Positions 27,806 through 36,857 are shown, numbered from the stretch's first letter. The stretch: DNA of 64,000 nucleotides from Paenibacillus riograndensis SBR5 (GCF_000981585.1 NZ_LN831776.1:2619001-2683000), one strand, 5' to 3'. Program-made: numbers and translations. The notes: generated by a model from the sequence alone, not told the origin.

Positions 27806-27834
27806 ATTATAGCATGGAATAATTAAGGGTTCAA
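27806..27834 (-). promoter_or_regulatory. Sigma-A promoter upstream of the neopullulanase gene
   Basis: On the minus strand, TTGAAC (27829-27834), exactly 17 nt, then TATAAT (27806-27811) with an extended TGC. This is one of the best promoters in the window. Confidence 0.72.
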
Positions 27835-27873
27835 CACTTTAGTTCAAACCATTGCACAAAATTTTAGGAGGGA

Positions 27874-27887
27874 GGAAAGCGGTTTCC
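27874..27887. promoter_or_regulatory. Palindrome GGAAAGCGGTTTCC, copy 1
   Basis: A near-perfect CG-centred palindrome in the malE upstream region. A second copy, GGAAAACCGGTTTCC, stands at 28026-28040 with a similar flank (GGGA before it). The pair looks like operators of a regulator different from the GCAAACG sites. Confidence 0.45.
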
Positions 27888-28025
27888 TTTAAGGATAAAT
27901 AAGCAATAAAATATAATAAAATCCATTAAAATACAATAAAAGGGTGAAAATTGACCTTTCCGTGGAGTTGCAGAAATGATTTGCCGTAAATCAGTAAGAA
28001 TAGGAGCTTCCTTTTGAAAAAGGGA

Positions 28026-28040
28026 GGAAAACCGGTTTCC
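28026..28040. promoter_or_regulatory. Palindrome GGAAAACCGGTTTCC, copy 2
   Basis: Second copy of the site at 27874, about 150 bp downstream and about 50 bp before the malE -35. Confidence 0.45.
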
Positions 28041-28079
28041 CTTCAGTTAAATGGGCGAATATGCCTAAATACACTGTGT

Positions 28080-28116
28080 GCAAACGTTTTTACAATTTTC
28101 ATTACTGTTGTATTAT
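28080..28116 (+). promoter_or_regulatory. malE promoter with overlapping operator
   Basis: Operator GCAAACGTTTTT (28080-28091) overlaps the -35 TTTACA (28089-28094). A 16-nt spacer leads to TATTAT (28111-28116). Repressor binding would block RNA polymerase directly. Confidence 0.6.
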
Positions 28117-28127
28117 GAAATAGAGTA

Positions 28128-28141
28128 ATGAAGCGCTTTCC
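28128..28141. promoter_or_regulatory. Weak cre-like site downstream of malE promoter
   Basis: ATGAAGCGCTTTCC matches the cre core AAGCGCTTTC but only 10 of 14 consensus positions. Confidence 0.35.
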
Positions 28142-28206
28142 GGAACTTGCCAAAGCATATTATAGACGGGGCACAAATAAATACATACATTTTTTTTGAA
28201 ACCCCT

Positions 28207-28218
28207 GAAATCGTTTGC
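28207..28218. promoter_or_regulatory. Second LacI-type operator before malE
   Basis: GAAATCGTTTGC, two changes from GCAAACGTTTGC, lies about 127 bp downstream of the first malE operator (start to start). Paired sites would allow looping. Confidence 0.5.
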
Positions 28219-28283
28219 GCAAGATCTGGGCAACATTGTAAGCGTCATGCAAGATACACACAAATTTAGGAGGGGTTAAGTCA

Positions 28284-29618
28284 ATGGAATTGAAAAAGCT
28301 CATGGTTCTCACCGCGGCATTCTCTATGGCAGTGTCCATTACAGCGTGCAGCTCTAACAACAACGGCAATAACGGGGAAAATGCTGCGGCAACCACAGCG
28401 CCAGCAGATAATGCAACAGCAACTGATGCTGCGAACAGCGGCAACGCTACGGCAGCAGGCGATATTAAACCGGAAGAGGGCGCATCGCTGCTCGTATGGG
28501 AAAGTAAAGAAGAGAGAGTTTTTGCCGAAGAAATCGCCAAGCAATTCACAGCAAAATATAACGTCCCAGTGAAAATTGAAGAGGTGGCACCACCGGATCA
28601 GGTAGGTAAACTTACGCAGGATGGTCCGTCCGGCCTGGCTGCTGACGTTGTGCTGATCCCGCATGACAATCTGGGCAAAGCCGCAAGCGCGAGCCTGCTG
28701 CTTCCAAACGATATTTTTGCCGAGCAGACCAAAGCTGCCAACACTGAAGCTTCCATCGTGGGCTCCTCCTACGACGGCGAGCTGTACGGATATCCAAGAG
28801 CGGCAGAAACCTATGCCCTCTACTACAACAAATCACTGGTCAAAGAAGCGCCTAAAACCTTCGACGACGTAATTGCCTTCGGCAAAACGTTCACAGACAA
28901 AGCCAAAAACAAATATGGAATTATGTGGGAAGTCGGCAACATGTACTTTGGCTATCCCTTCATTGCCACTACGGGCGGCTATCTGTTCGGTAAAGACGGC
29001 ACAGACAAAGACGATATCGGCCTGAACAATGAAGGTGCGATTGAAGGGCTGAAAACTTTCGTCAAATTGAAGGAAGTACTGCCAATCAAGAGCGGTGATA
29101 TCAATAGTGACATTAAGCGCAGCTTGTTCAGCTCGGGCGATGTTGCTATGGATATGACAGGTCCTTGGGAGCTTGCAGCCTACAAGCAAGCGCTTGGCGA
29201 TAAGCTGGGGGTTGCTCCAGTACCTACGGTCGACGGCAAAACAGCAATTACGTTCTCCGGTATCAAAATTTTCGCTGTTAACGCCTATACACAATATCCG
29301 AATGCAGCGAAGCTGTATGCTGAATTTGCTTCAAGCAAGGAGTCCCAGCTTGAGCTCAATAAACTGGTTGGTTCGATTCCAACCAATAACGAAGCACTGA
29401 AGGATCCGCAAATTACGGGTGATCCGTATATCTCCGCTTTTGCTGAGCAGGCCAAAAACTCCCAGCCAATGCCGTCCATTCCTGAAATGGGCAATGTATG
29501 GAGCCCTGTGAACGCAGCGCTTCCGGAAATCTGGGATAACAATGCAGATCCTAAAGCGGCTATGGACAAAGCAGTACAGCAAATTAAAGACCTCAATAAC
29601 GGTGCAGCTGCGAAGTAA
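28284..29618 (+). CDS. malE: Maltodextrin-binding lipoprotein
   Basis: 444 residues. A lipoprotein signal peptide ends in the lipobox SITAC (cysteine 22), then a low-complexity Asn/Ala/Thr linker, then a family 1 extracellular solute-binding domain with LLVWESKEE, GELYGYPRAAETYALYYNK and DVAMDMTGPWEL. These match MalE/MdxE-type maltodextrin receptors. The lipid-anchored protein captures maltodextrins released by the amylopullulanase and delivers them to MalF/MalG. AGGAGGGG precedes ATG 28284. Two LacI-type operators and a weak cre-like site lie upstream. It is the first gene of malEFG, and a hairpin follows its stop. Confidence 0.93.
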   Translation: MELKKLMVLTAAFSMAVSITACSSNNNGNNGENAAATTAPADNATATDAANSGNATAAGDIKPEEGASLLVWESKEERVFAEEIAKQFTAKYNVPVKIEEVAPPDQVGKLTQDGPSGLAADVVLIPHDNLGKAASASLLLPNDIFAEQTKAANTEASIVGSSYDGELYGYPRAAETYALYYNKSLVKEAPKTFDDVIAFGKTFTDKAKNKYGIMWEVGNMYFGYPFIATTGGYLFGKDGTDKDDIGLNNEGAIEGLKTFVKLKEVLPIKSGDINSDIKRSLFSSGDVAMDMTGPWELAAYKQALGDKLGVAPVPTVDGKTAITFSGIKIFAVNAYTQYPNAAKLYAEFASSKESQLELNKLVGSIPTNNEALKDPQITGDPYISAFAEQAKNSQPMPSIPEMGNVWSPVNAALPEIWDNNADPKAAMDKAVQQIKDLNNGAAAK

Positions 29619-29664
29619 CAGCAGTTTTTCAACAGCAAAACAATAGCACACAGTGGAATTCACT

Positions 29665-29692
29665 CGCCCGCCGCTCATGGTAGCGGCGGGCG
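29665..29692 (+). terminator. Intra-operon hairpin between malE and malF
   Basis: CGCCCGCCGCT (29665-29675) pairs perfectly with AGCGGCGGGCG (29682-29692), with only GTTT after it. An 11-bp GC stem without a T-tail suggests partial termination or mRNA stabilisation that keeps malE transcript above malFG. Confidence 0.7.
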
Positions 29693-29731
29693 GTTTCCTG
29701 AATTCCGCGCGGAGAGGAGAACGGAAGGGAA

Positions 29732-31045
29732 ATGCAGCGACACCGTACGAGAGCCGCAATACTGTCGACCATTTTTATGGGATTGGGACAAATATATAAC
29801 CGCCAATTCATTAAAGGGCTTATTTTTATAGCCGTAGAGGCTGGAGCTCTGGTCTATTTCATTGCTAATTTGGGAGAGGCCTTCTGGGGAATTACTACAC
29901 TCGGAGATTCACCAAGCCATCTGGAAAAGGTAAAAGGGATCGCCAAAATGGTGCCCGGAGACCATTCCATCGTTATTCTGATTCAAAGCTTGATCACTTT
30001 AATGTTTTTTGTGTTATTCCTGATTGCCTGGTATATGAATATTAGGGATGCCCATAAAACCGGAGAAGAACGCGAAACCGGTCGTCCTTCGAATACATTC
30101 AAACAGTCTGTACGCTACATTTTGGATTATAAATTTGCCCAGAGCTTTTTGCTGCTTCCGGGAATCGGTATTTTGTTCTTCACCATCATGCCGATTATTT
30201 TTATGATCATGCTGGCCTTTACGAACTACGCCGCTCCGGATCACATCCCGCCGGCGAAGCTGGTGGACTGGGTAGGTTTTGAAACCTTCCGCAATCTGCT
30301 GGTCCTTAAATCCTGGAGCCATACCTTTTACGGGGTACTTACCTGGACGATCATCTGGGCGGTTTTATCCACGATAACTACTTATTTCGGAGGGATGCTC
30401 GTTGCCCTGCTGATCAACCAAAAAGGTATCCGCTTCAAGGGTCTGTGGAGACTGATTCTGATTGTGCCGTATGCCATTCCGCAGATGATTTCACTGCTGC
30501 TGATGCGCAACCTGTTCAACGGGCAATTCGGCCCGATCAACCAGTATCTCGGGTATTTCGGGCTGGGGGGTCTGCCTTGGCTGACCGATCCGTTCTGGGC
30601 TAAGGTTACCGTTATTATGGTTAACATGTGGGTAGGTATTCCGGTATCCATGCTGCTGATTATGGGTGTGCTGACTACAATCCCGCGTGATATGTACGAA
30701 GCAGCCGAAGTGGACGGGGCTACCAATTATCAAAAGTTCCGCATTGTTACACTTCCAATGATCTTGTTCTCTACTGCACCTACACTGATTATGCAATTTG
30801 CCGGCAATATCAATAACTTTAATGCGATCTACCTGCTGACTCAGGGGAATCCGGTCAACGGGAATTACCAGTATGCCGGATCAACGGATCTGCTGGTAAC
30901 GTGGCTGTACAAGCTGACGCTGGATCAGAACAAAAATAATATGGCTTCCGCGATAGGGATTATACTCTTCATTATTGTCGCCGGGTTCTCCCTGTACAAT
31001 TACCGCCGGACCAAGTCATTCCAAGAGGAGGATATGATTCAATGA
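29732..31045 (+). CDS. malF: Maltodextrin ABC permease MalF
   Basis: 437 residues. An N-terminal pair of helices (about 10-40 and 85-105) precedes the binding-protein-dependent permease core of six helices. The EAA loop reads YEAAEVDGATNYQKFRIVTLP, the docking site for the ATPase. The start of the protein (ILSTIFMGLGQIYNRQFIKG) is a DUF5683-like membrane-anchor segment seen in Firmicute MalF proteins. It pairs with MalG to form the channel. The ribosome site GGAAGGGAA precedes ATG 29732, and its stop overlaps the malG start. Confidence 0.92.
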   Translation: MQRHRTRAAILSTIFMGLGQIYNRQFIKGLIFIAVEAGALVYFIANLGEAFWGITTLGDSPSHLEKVKGIAKMVPGDHSIVILIQSLITLMFFVLFLIAWYMNIRDAHKTGEERETGRPSNTFKQSVRYILDYKFAQSFLLLPGIGILFFTIMPIIFMIMLAFTNYAAPDHIPPAKLVDWVGFETFRNLLVLKSWSHTFYGVLTWTIIWAVLSTITTYFGGMLVALLINQKGIRFKGLWRLILIVPYAIPQMISLLLMRNLFNGQFGPINQYLGYFGLGGLPWLTDPFWAKVTVIMVNMWVGIPVSMLLIMGVLTTIPRDMYEAAEVDGATNYQKFRIVTLPMILFSTAPTLIMQFAGNINNFNAIYLLTQGNPVNGNYQYAGSTDLLVTWLYKLTLDQNKNNMASAIGIILFIIVAGFSLYNYRRTKSFQEEDMIQ

Positions 31046-31890
31046 TCATCGGACGCAAGCTTGCGAACTTTTTTCGCCTCGGCTTTAGTTACATTATTCT
31101 GATTGCGCTCGCGGTTGCTGCGATCTATCCGGCGCTCTGGATTCTTTTGTCATCCTTCCGGCCGGGCAAATCATTGTACAGCAAGACGCTGATTCCTGAA
31201 CACTTCACTCTGGACCACTATAAGGAACTGTTCACTTCACCGGTGTACATGTTCGGAACCTGGTATGCGAATACACTTAAGATCGCCGTATTCTCTATGC
31301 TGATCGGTGTGGTGCTGACCCTGCTGACCAGTTACGCGCTATCCAGATTCCGCTTCAAAACCCGCAAGACTACCATGTCGGTGCTGCTCATTCTCGGGAT
31401 GTTCCCGGGCTTCATGAGTATGATTGCGATCTATTTGCTGCTCAAGGAGTTCAACCTGCTGGATACCCATCTGGCCCTGATTATCGTCTACGCGGCAGGA
31501 GCGCCGCTGGGCGGGACACTGATTGCCAAGGGTTTTCTGGATACCGTCCCGCGTTCACTGGATGAAGCGGCGCGGATTGACGGAGCCAGCAACTTCGGGA
31601 TCTTTGCCCGGATTATCCTTCCGCTCTCCCGGCCGATGATTACCTATATGGCGCTTACTCAATTTGTCGGCCCATGGGTGGATTTCATCTTTGCCAAGCT
31701 GATTTTGCGGACCAAGGATAACTGGACGGTCGCCGTCGGGATGTGGGATATGGTGAATACCATGCAGAATTCCAATTTCACCTTGTTCGCAGCGGGAGCT
31801 GTGCTGATTTCCGTACCGATTATGATTCTGTTCGCTTTCCTGCAGCGGCTGCTCGTGGACGGTTTGACTGCGGGCGCCAGCAAAGGATAG
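31042..31890 (+). CDS. malG: Maltodextrin ABC permease MalG
   Basis: 282 residues with six membrane helices. The EAA loop is DEAARIDGASNFGIFARIIL. It starts at the ATG that overlaps the malF stop (ATGA), so the two are coupled. It forms the second half of the channel. No malK-type ATPase is found in this cluster or elsewhere in the window; in Bacillus the shared MsmX ATPase drives such importers, and the same is likely here. Confidence 0.92.
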   Translation: MIIGRKLANFFRLGFSYIILIALAVAAIYPALWILLSSFRPGKSLYSKTLIPEHFTLDHYKELFTSPVYMFGTWYANTLKIAVFSMLIGVVLTLLTSYALSRFRFKTRKTTMSVLLILGMFPGFMSMIAIYLLLKEFNLLDTHLALIIVYAAGAPLGGTLIAKGFLDTVPRSLDEAARIDGASNFGIFARIILPLSRPMITYMALTQFVGPWVDFIFAKLILRTKDNWTVAVGMWDMVNTMQNSNFTLFAAGAVLISVPIMILFAFLQRLLVDGLTAGASKG

Positions 31891-31925
31891 TTGTTTTGCC
31901 TGCTTTATGAATTGCCGAAACACAG

Positions 31926-31970
31926 GGTACAGCCTTTATGTTGTCTATTAAGGGCTGTACCTTTATTTTG
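31926..31970 (+). terminator. Terminator of malEFG
   Basis: GGTACAGCC (31926-31934) pairs with GGCTGTACC (31953-31961), followed by TTTATTTTG. Confidence 0.75.
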
Positions 31971-31990
31971 TCATGAGGAGAGAGTAAGTA

Positions 31991-34045
31991 ATGAAACAGC
32001 CGCGTAACTCGCGATTTAGATCGGTAGGCATGAAGCTGTTCGTCATTTTGTTCTGTACCATTGTGCTGCTGTCCTCTGTCCTGGGCCTGACCTCCTACTA
32101 TGCCGCCAAAGGCATTATCACGGATCAGGTGGCTGCAGCTTCCTCCCAGTCTATAGTGCAGGCAGCAGACAAGCTGGACTTTTTATTTGCCGAGTACGAA
32201 GCGCTCTCCCGGCAGTTTGCTGTGGATTCCATTCTAAAAGCAGATATGGAAACGGTGAGCCGCCCCGGAGCCGCAACCGTCGCCAAAGTGGAGGCTGAGG
32301 ACCGCATCCGCCGCAAGCTGGACTCGGTAAAAGGCTCCGACGAACGGCTCCTGGGCATCCGGCTGGTGTCGAAAAGCCTGGTGGATGCCGAGTCTTACAA
32401 GTCGACGGGCATCAGCTCTGTCCGCAGCGCTGAAGGCATCCAGGCAAGAGTGAAGCAGCTTGATGCAGCCAAGGGCAATCCCGTCTGGTTCCCGGTACGG
32501 GCCAAAGGCTTCTTCGATATGTATGACCAATCCTCGCTGACGATGGGCCGTTTGCTGCGGAATATGCAGCATCCTGAAGCGGAGTACTACATGCTGATCG
32601 AGATCAAGGGCCAAGCGCTTACGGATATCCTTTCCAATCTGCATATTGGGCTTACGGGAGAAATCCGGATTCTGGACCCGGACGGAAACATTGTATATGG
32701 CGCGGATAACAAGCTGCTCGGTGAGCCGTCATACATCCATCCGGCAGCAGAGCCGGCAGAAGGACAACAGCAGTCATTTACCGCCAGTAATGAGCAGGGC
32801 ACCTCTCAGCTTGTGGTCTATCAGCCGCTGGATACGGCCAAGTGGACACTGATGGGGTATGCCCCGGTCAGTGATTTCACGAAATCAGCCGACCGTCTGC
32901 TCTACATAACGCTGTCTGTGGTCCTCGCGGCGGCAGTAATTGCACTGGTTATCGGCTACGTTCTGGTGCGGCTGATCGGCCGTCCGCTGGGCAAGCTCGC
33001 CGGGCTGATGGAGGAAGGGGAGCAGGGCAATCTTCAGGTGCGCACCCATTTCAAAGGCCAGGATGAGATTGGGCGGCTGGGGCACAGCTTCAACAAGATG
33101 ATGGAGCAGATTTCGCTGCTGGCAGGACAGAGCAACCGGTCAGCTGCCCAGGTACTGGCTACTTCGGAGCAGCTGGTAAATGCATCCAGCATCACCTCTA
33201 CCCATGCTAGAGAGGTGGCGGCAGCTACGGGAGAAATAGCCCATGGCGCTGCCAGTCTGGCTCTGGAAGCAGAGAGCAGCAACCGCAACGTGGAAAGGAT
33301 GAACCTCCAGATCACGGAGGTGAAGGAGATCAACAGCGCCATGGATGCTTCGGCAGAGAAGGTGATCACGGTCAGTGACCAGGGAGCAGAGCTGATGAAG
33401 ACCCTGGTGGCCCAGAGTGAATCAACCGTGCAGATGATGGAATTGATTCAGGAGAATTCCATGAAGCTGCGCGAGAGCGCCCATTTGATCCGCAGCATCC
33501 TGACCCCGATGATTGCCGTGAACAAGCAGACGAATATTCTGGCGCTTAATGCTTCCATAGAAGCGGTTAGAGCCGGGGCGGCCGGAAGAGGTTTTGCCGT
33601 GATCGCAAACGAAATCAGAGGGCTGGCTGACGAGTCCAACCAATCGATTGCGATGGTATCGAAGATTACTGAAGAGATCAGCAGCCGGATTGAAAATACG
33701 GTCCAGGTGGTAGGCGATACGGCTCCGCTCTTCCGGGAGCAGATTTCCTCCGTACGGGAATCTTCCAGTATTTTTGAAGGGGTCCGTGCGGAGATGGAGC
33801 AATTCATCGGCTATTTGAATGAGTCTTCGGCGTCCATCACGGAGCTGATGGAGTACCAGCACCAGTTGGGCGAATCCATGGCCAGTGTCCATGCGGTTGT
33901 GCAGCAGACCAGTGCTTCCACCGAAGAAGTTGCTTCTATGTCCTCGCAGCAGTTCACGGTAAGCGAGGAACTGGTTGCGCTGTCCGGCAAGCTGGAGAAG
34001 CTTGCAGAGGAATTGAAGCAGTCGCTGGTTTCCTTTCACGGCTAG
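31991..34045 (+). CDS. Methyl-accepting chemotaxis protein
   Basis: 684 residues. Membrane helix 1 (about 14-36), an extracellular ligand domain of about 265 residues that resembles double-Cache sensors, helix 2 (about 303-326), HAMP (about 327-380) and a cytoplasmic signalling domain. The signalling hairpin tip reads NILALNASIEAVRAGAAGRG followed by FAVIANEIRGLADES. It should report to CheA/CheW. Its place right after malEFG suggests it senses maltodextrins or the loaded MalE protein, but that is only gene order. GAGGAGAGAG precedes ATG 31991, and a terminator separates it from malG. Confidence 0.9.
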   Translation: MKQPRNSRFRSVGMKLFVILFCTIVLLSSVLGLTSYYAAKGIITDQVAAASSQSIVQAADKLDFLFAEYEALSRQFAVDSILKADMETVSRPGAATVAKVEAEDRIRRKLDSVKGSDERLLGIRLVSKSLVDAESYKSTGISSVRSAEGIQARVKQLDAAKGNPVWFPVRAKGFFDMYDQSSLTMGRLLRNMQHPEAEYYMLIEIKGQALTDILSNLHIGLTGEIRILDPDGNIVYGADNKLLGEPSYIHPAAEPAEGQQQSFTASNEQGTSQLVVYQPLDTAKWTLMGYAPVSDFTKSADRLLYITLSVVLAAAVIALVIGYVLVRLIGRPLGKLAGLMEEGEQGNLQVRTHFKGQDEIGRLGHSFNKMMEQISLLAGQSNRSAAQVLATSEQLVNASSITSTHAREVAAATGEIAHGAASLALEAESSNRNVERMNLQITEVKEINSAMDASAEKVITVSDQGAELMKTLVAQSESTVQMMELIQENSMKLRESAHLIRSILTPMIAVNKQTNILALNASIEAVRAGAAGRGFAVIANEIRGLADESNQSIAMVSKITEEISSRIENTVQVVGDTAPLFREQISSVRESSSIFEGVRAEMEQFIGYLNESSASITELMEYQHQLGESMASVHAVVQQTSASTEEVASMSSQQFTVSEELVALSGKLEKLAEELKQSLVSFHG

Positions 34046-34233
34046 GCCGGATAAGCCGCAGTGCTGCGTAGATAAATCCTATAAGATTTTGTATAATGAA
34101 ACTTACTTTATATCGGATTGATTTGTCTGGATAACAATCATCCCAGATTCAGCCTCTGCGGCCGGCATTCGGCAGCGTAGAGGCTTTTGTCCTATAGAAT
34201 AAGTTCAGGGCAATTGGGAAGGAGGGGATTTGC

Positions 34234-35184
34234 TTGCCGGAACTGAACGGAAGCCTGTTTCAGCAGGCTTTGCTGGATGGAGAGTATGGGCCGCATTTTT
34301 TTGCCTACTATTATAAACAGTGGAATCCGTATACGATGGCATTCCATCAGCATAATTCAACGGAGATTATGTATCTGATCTCGGGGAGCTGCGTGGTCGA
34401 GGTGCGGCAGGAGCCGGATGAGGAGGAGCGCTTCCGCCTGAAGCGGGGAGAACTGATCATGCTTGATGCCAATGTGCCGCACCGGCTGATCGTGGAAGAA
34501 GGAACATCCTGCCGGATGCTGAATGTAGAATTTGGCTTCACGGCAGCTTCGGGAGCGGTTCCTTCTATCGCCAGGCTGGCGGAAGCGGAGGCTGATTTGG
34601 CCGGGCTGCTGCGGGAGCCTTTCAGGAGTCTGGTGCTGCCGGACCCGGAAGAGGTATTTCATGTGCTGAAATCGCTGGTGCTGGAGTTGGACCAGCATGG
34701 CGTAGAAGGGGAAGGACAGGGGAAGGGGCGCGGAAGCATAATGACCGGGCTGCTGTTCTCTGAGCTGCTGCTGCGCCTCTCCAGACTGCGCCGGGAACAG
34801 CTGCAGGCCAGCCAGCAGCCGGCACAGCTCTATGTGCGGCGTGCGGTTGAATTTCTCCATCAGAACTATGACCGCAGTATTCAGGTCAAAGAGGTTGCCG
34901 CCGAGGTCAGCCTGCATCCCGGCTATCTGCACCGGATCTTCCGCGCGCATACGGGCCGGACGCTGACCGGCTACCTGAATATGCTGCGGATCGAGAAGGC
35001 CAGAATGCTGCTCGGACAGAGCGAAATCCCTGTGGCGGAAATCGCCGACTATGTAGGCATCAGCAGCCGGCAGTATTTTCATCTCCTGTTCAAGAAGTAC
35101 ACCCGCTGTACTCCGGTGGAATACCGGAATTCGCTGGAGCGCTTTTCGTGGAGCGATGCCCAGCCGGATATTCAAGACAGGTGA
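34234..35184 (+). CDS. AraC-family regulator with cupin domain
   Basis: 316 residues. An N-terminal AraC-type cupin (about 30-110; FHQHNSTEIMYLISG, LDANVPHRL) binds the effector, and a C-terminal double helix-turn-helix (about 205-305) has IQVKEVAAEVSLHPGYLHRI and IADYVGISSRQYFHLLFKKY. The start is TTG 34234, preceded by AAGGAGGGG. It lies 100 bp ahead of the GH4 gene on the same strand, like MsmR/RafR-type activators next to alpha-galactosidase genes, and probably controls it in response to an alpha-galactoside. Confidence 0.88.
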   Translation: MPELNGSLFQQALLDGEYGPHFFAYYYKQWNPYTMAFHQHNSTEIMYLISGSCVVEVRQEPDEEERFRLKRGELIMLDANVPHRLIVEEGTSCRMLNVEFGFTAASGAVPSIARLAEAEADLAGLLREPFRSLVLPDPEEVFHVLKSLVLELDQHGVEGEGQGKGRGSIMTGLLFSELLLRLSRLRREQLQASQQPAQLYVRRAVEFLHQNYDRSIQVKEVAAEVSLHPGYLHRIFRAHTGRTLTGYLNMLRIEKARMLLGQSEIPVAEIADYVGISSRQYFHLLFKKYTRCTPVEYRNSLERFSWSDAQPDIQDR

Positions 35185-35292
35185 GGATTGTTGACAGATA
35201 ACCGGCAAAATGGTCATGATATTGATAACGCTTCCCGCCCCCTCCTTGCTACAATGGACAGGTAGAATTCATTCATTGGGAGGAAGATGGCG

Positions 35293-36798
35293 ATGTCTTT
35301 TAAAGTAGCGTTTATCGGGGCGGGCAGCATTGGCTTTACCCGCGGTTTACTGCGTGACCTGCTGACTGTAGCGGAATTTAAGGAGATTGAAGTCTCTTTT
35401 ATGGATATTAATCCCCATAACCTGCAGATGGTCAATGAGCTGTGCCAGCGGGATATCCGGGAGAATGGCCTCAAGATCGTGATCTCGGCTACGACGGACC
35501 GCAAAGAAGCTCTCAAGGATGCCAAGTACGTATTTTGCACAATCCGTATGGGCGGATTGGAGGCTTTTGCAACCGATGTGGATATTCCGCTGAAATATGG
35601 TGTGGACCAGTGCGTGGGCGACACCTTATGCGCAGGCGGCATTATGTACGGGCAGCGCGGGATTGCCGAGATGCTGGAGATTTGCCGTGATATCAGAGAG
35701 GCGGCTGCGCCGGATGTGCTGCTGCTCAATTACTCGAATCCAATGGCTATGCTGACCTGGGCCTGCAACAAATACGGCGGGGTGCGGACGATCGGGCTCT
35801 GTCACGGAGTGCAGCATGGACATCAACAGATTGCCGAGGTCTACGGGCTGGAGAAATCCGAGGTGGATATCATTTGCGCCGGGATTAATCACCAGACCTG
35901 GTATATTTCCGCGAAGCATAAGGGCAGGGATCTGACCGGAGGGCTGCTTGAAGCTTTTGAAAAGCACCCGGAATTCAGCCGGACCGAAAAGGTGCGGATT
36001 GATATGCTGCGCCGCTTCGGCTATTACAGCACCGAGTCCAACGGGCACTTGAGTGAGTATGTGCCGTGGTACCGCAAGCGTAGCGGTGAAATCATGGACT
36101 GGATTGATCTGGGCAGCTGGATTAATGGAGAGACCGGAGGCTACCTGCGGGTCTGCACGGAGGGACGCAACTGGTTCGAGACTGATTTTCCCAATTGGAT
36201 GAAGGACCCGGCACTGGAATATACGTCTGAGCACCGGGGTGAAGAGCATGGCTCCTATATTATTGAAGGGCTGGAGACAGGCAGAGTGTACAGAGGCCAC
36301 TTTAATACCGTCAATAACGGCATCATTACCAATCTGCCGGACGATGCGGTTATTGAAGCGCCGGGCTATGTCGATCATAACGGCATCTCCATGCCTGTGG
36401 TCGGGGACCTGCCGCTGGGTCCCGCTGCGGTGTGCAATGTCAGCATTTCCGTGCAGCGTCTCGCTGTCGAGGCTGCTGTACATGGCGATGACAAGCTGCT
36501 GCGTCAGGCCTTCATGATGGACCCGCTGGTCGGAGCGGTCTGTAATCCGAAGGAGATCTGGCAGATGGTGGATGAGATGCTGGTGGCGGGAGAAGCGTGG
36601 CTGCCGCAATACAGCGCGGCGATTGCCGAAGCGAAGGTGCGTCTGGCTTCCGGTGACCTCGTACCGACACTGGCCGATAATGCCGGGGCAGCCCGGCTGA
36701 AGGTGAAGTCCGTGGACGAGATGATGCAGGACCGTGAAGCGGCCAACAAGAACGCCGGTGAGTCTGACAAAGGCAAGGACCGCGAGAAGGTGCGCTAG
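35293..36798 (+). CDS. melA: GH4 alpha-galactosidase / alpha-glucosidase
   Basis: 501 residues. The Rossmann nucleotide loop is IGAGSIGFTRG. GH4 landmarks are NYSNPMAM, the metal-binding cysteine in CHGVQHGH and the histidine in GINHQTWY. GH4 enzymes use NAD+ and Mn2+ and work by oxidation, elimination and reduction. The CHGVQ form is the one found in MelA-type alpha-galactosidases rather than 6-phospho-glucosidases, so hydrolysis of unphosphorylated alpha-galactosides is most likely. ATG 35293 has GGGAGG at 9 nt; ATG 35287 is too close to it. The C-terminal 30 residues are charged and variable. The upstream AraC gene is the likely activator. Confidence 0.87.
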   Translation: MSFKVAFIGAGSIGFTRGLLRDLLTVAEFKEIEVSFMDINPHNLQMVNELCQRDIRENGLKIVISATTDRKEALKDAKYVFCTIRMGGLEAFATDVDIPLKYGVDQCVGDTLCAGGIMYGQRGIAEMLEICRDIREAAAPDVLLLNYSNPMAMLTWACNKYGGVRTIGLCHGVQHGHQQIAEVYGLEKSEVDIICAGINHQTWYISAKHKGRDLTGGLLEAFEKHPEFSRTEKVRIDMLRRFGYYSTESNGHLSEYVPWYRKRSGEIMDWIDLGSWINGETGGYLRVCTEGRNWFETDFPNWMKDPALEYTSEHRGEEHGSYIIEGLETGRVYRGHFNTVNNGIITNLPDDAVIEAPGYVDHNGISMPVVGDLPLGPAAVCNVSISVQRLAVEAAVHGDDKLLRQAFMMDPLVGAVCNPKEIWQMVDEMLVAGEAWLPQYSAAIAEAKVRLASGDLVPTLADNAGAARLKVKSVDEMMQDREAANKNAGESDKGKDREKVR

Positions 36799-36829
36799 TC
36801 TTAAGCGGCAAGTGAATGAACGAACGAAG

Positions 36830-36857
36830 AAGCTTTCCCTGTACGGGAGGGCTTTTT
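36830..36857 (+). terminator. Terminator of melA
   Basis: AGC-TTT-CCC pairs with GGG-AGG-GCT, followed by five T, 32 bp after the stop. Confidence 0.6.
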
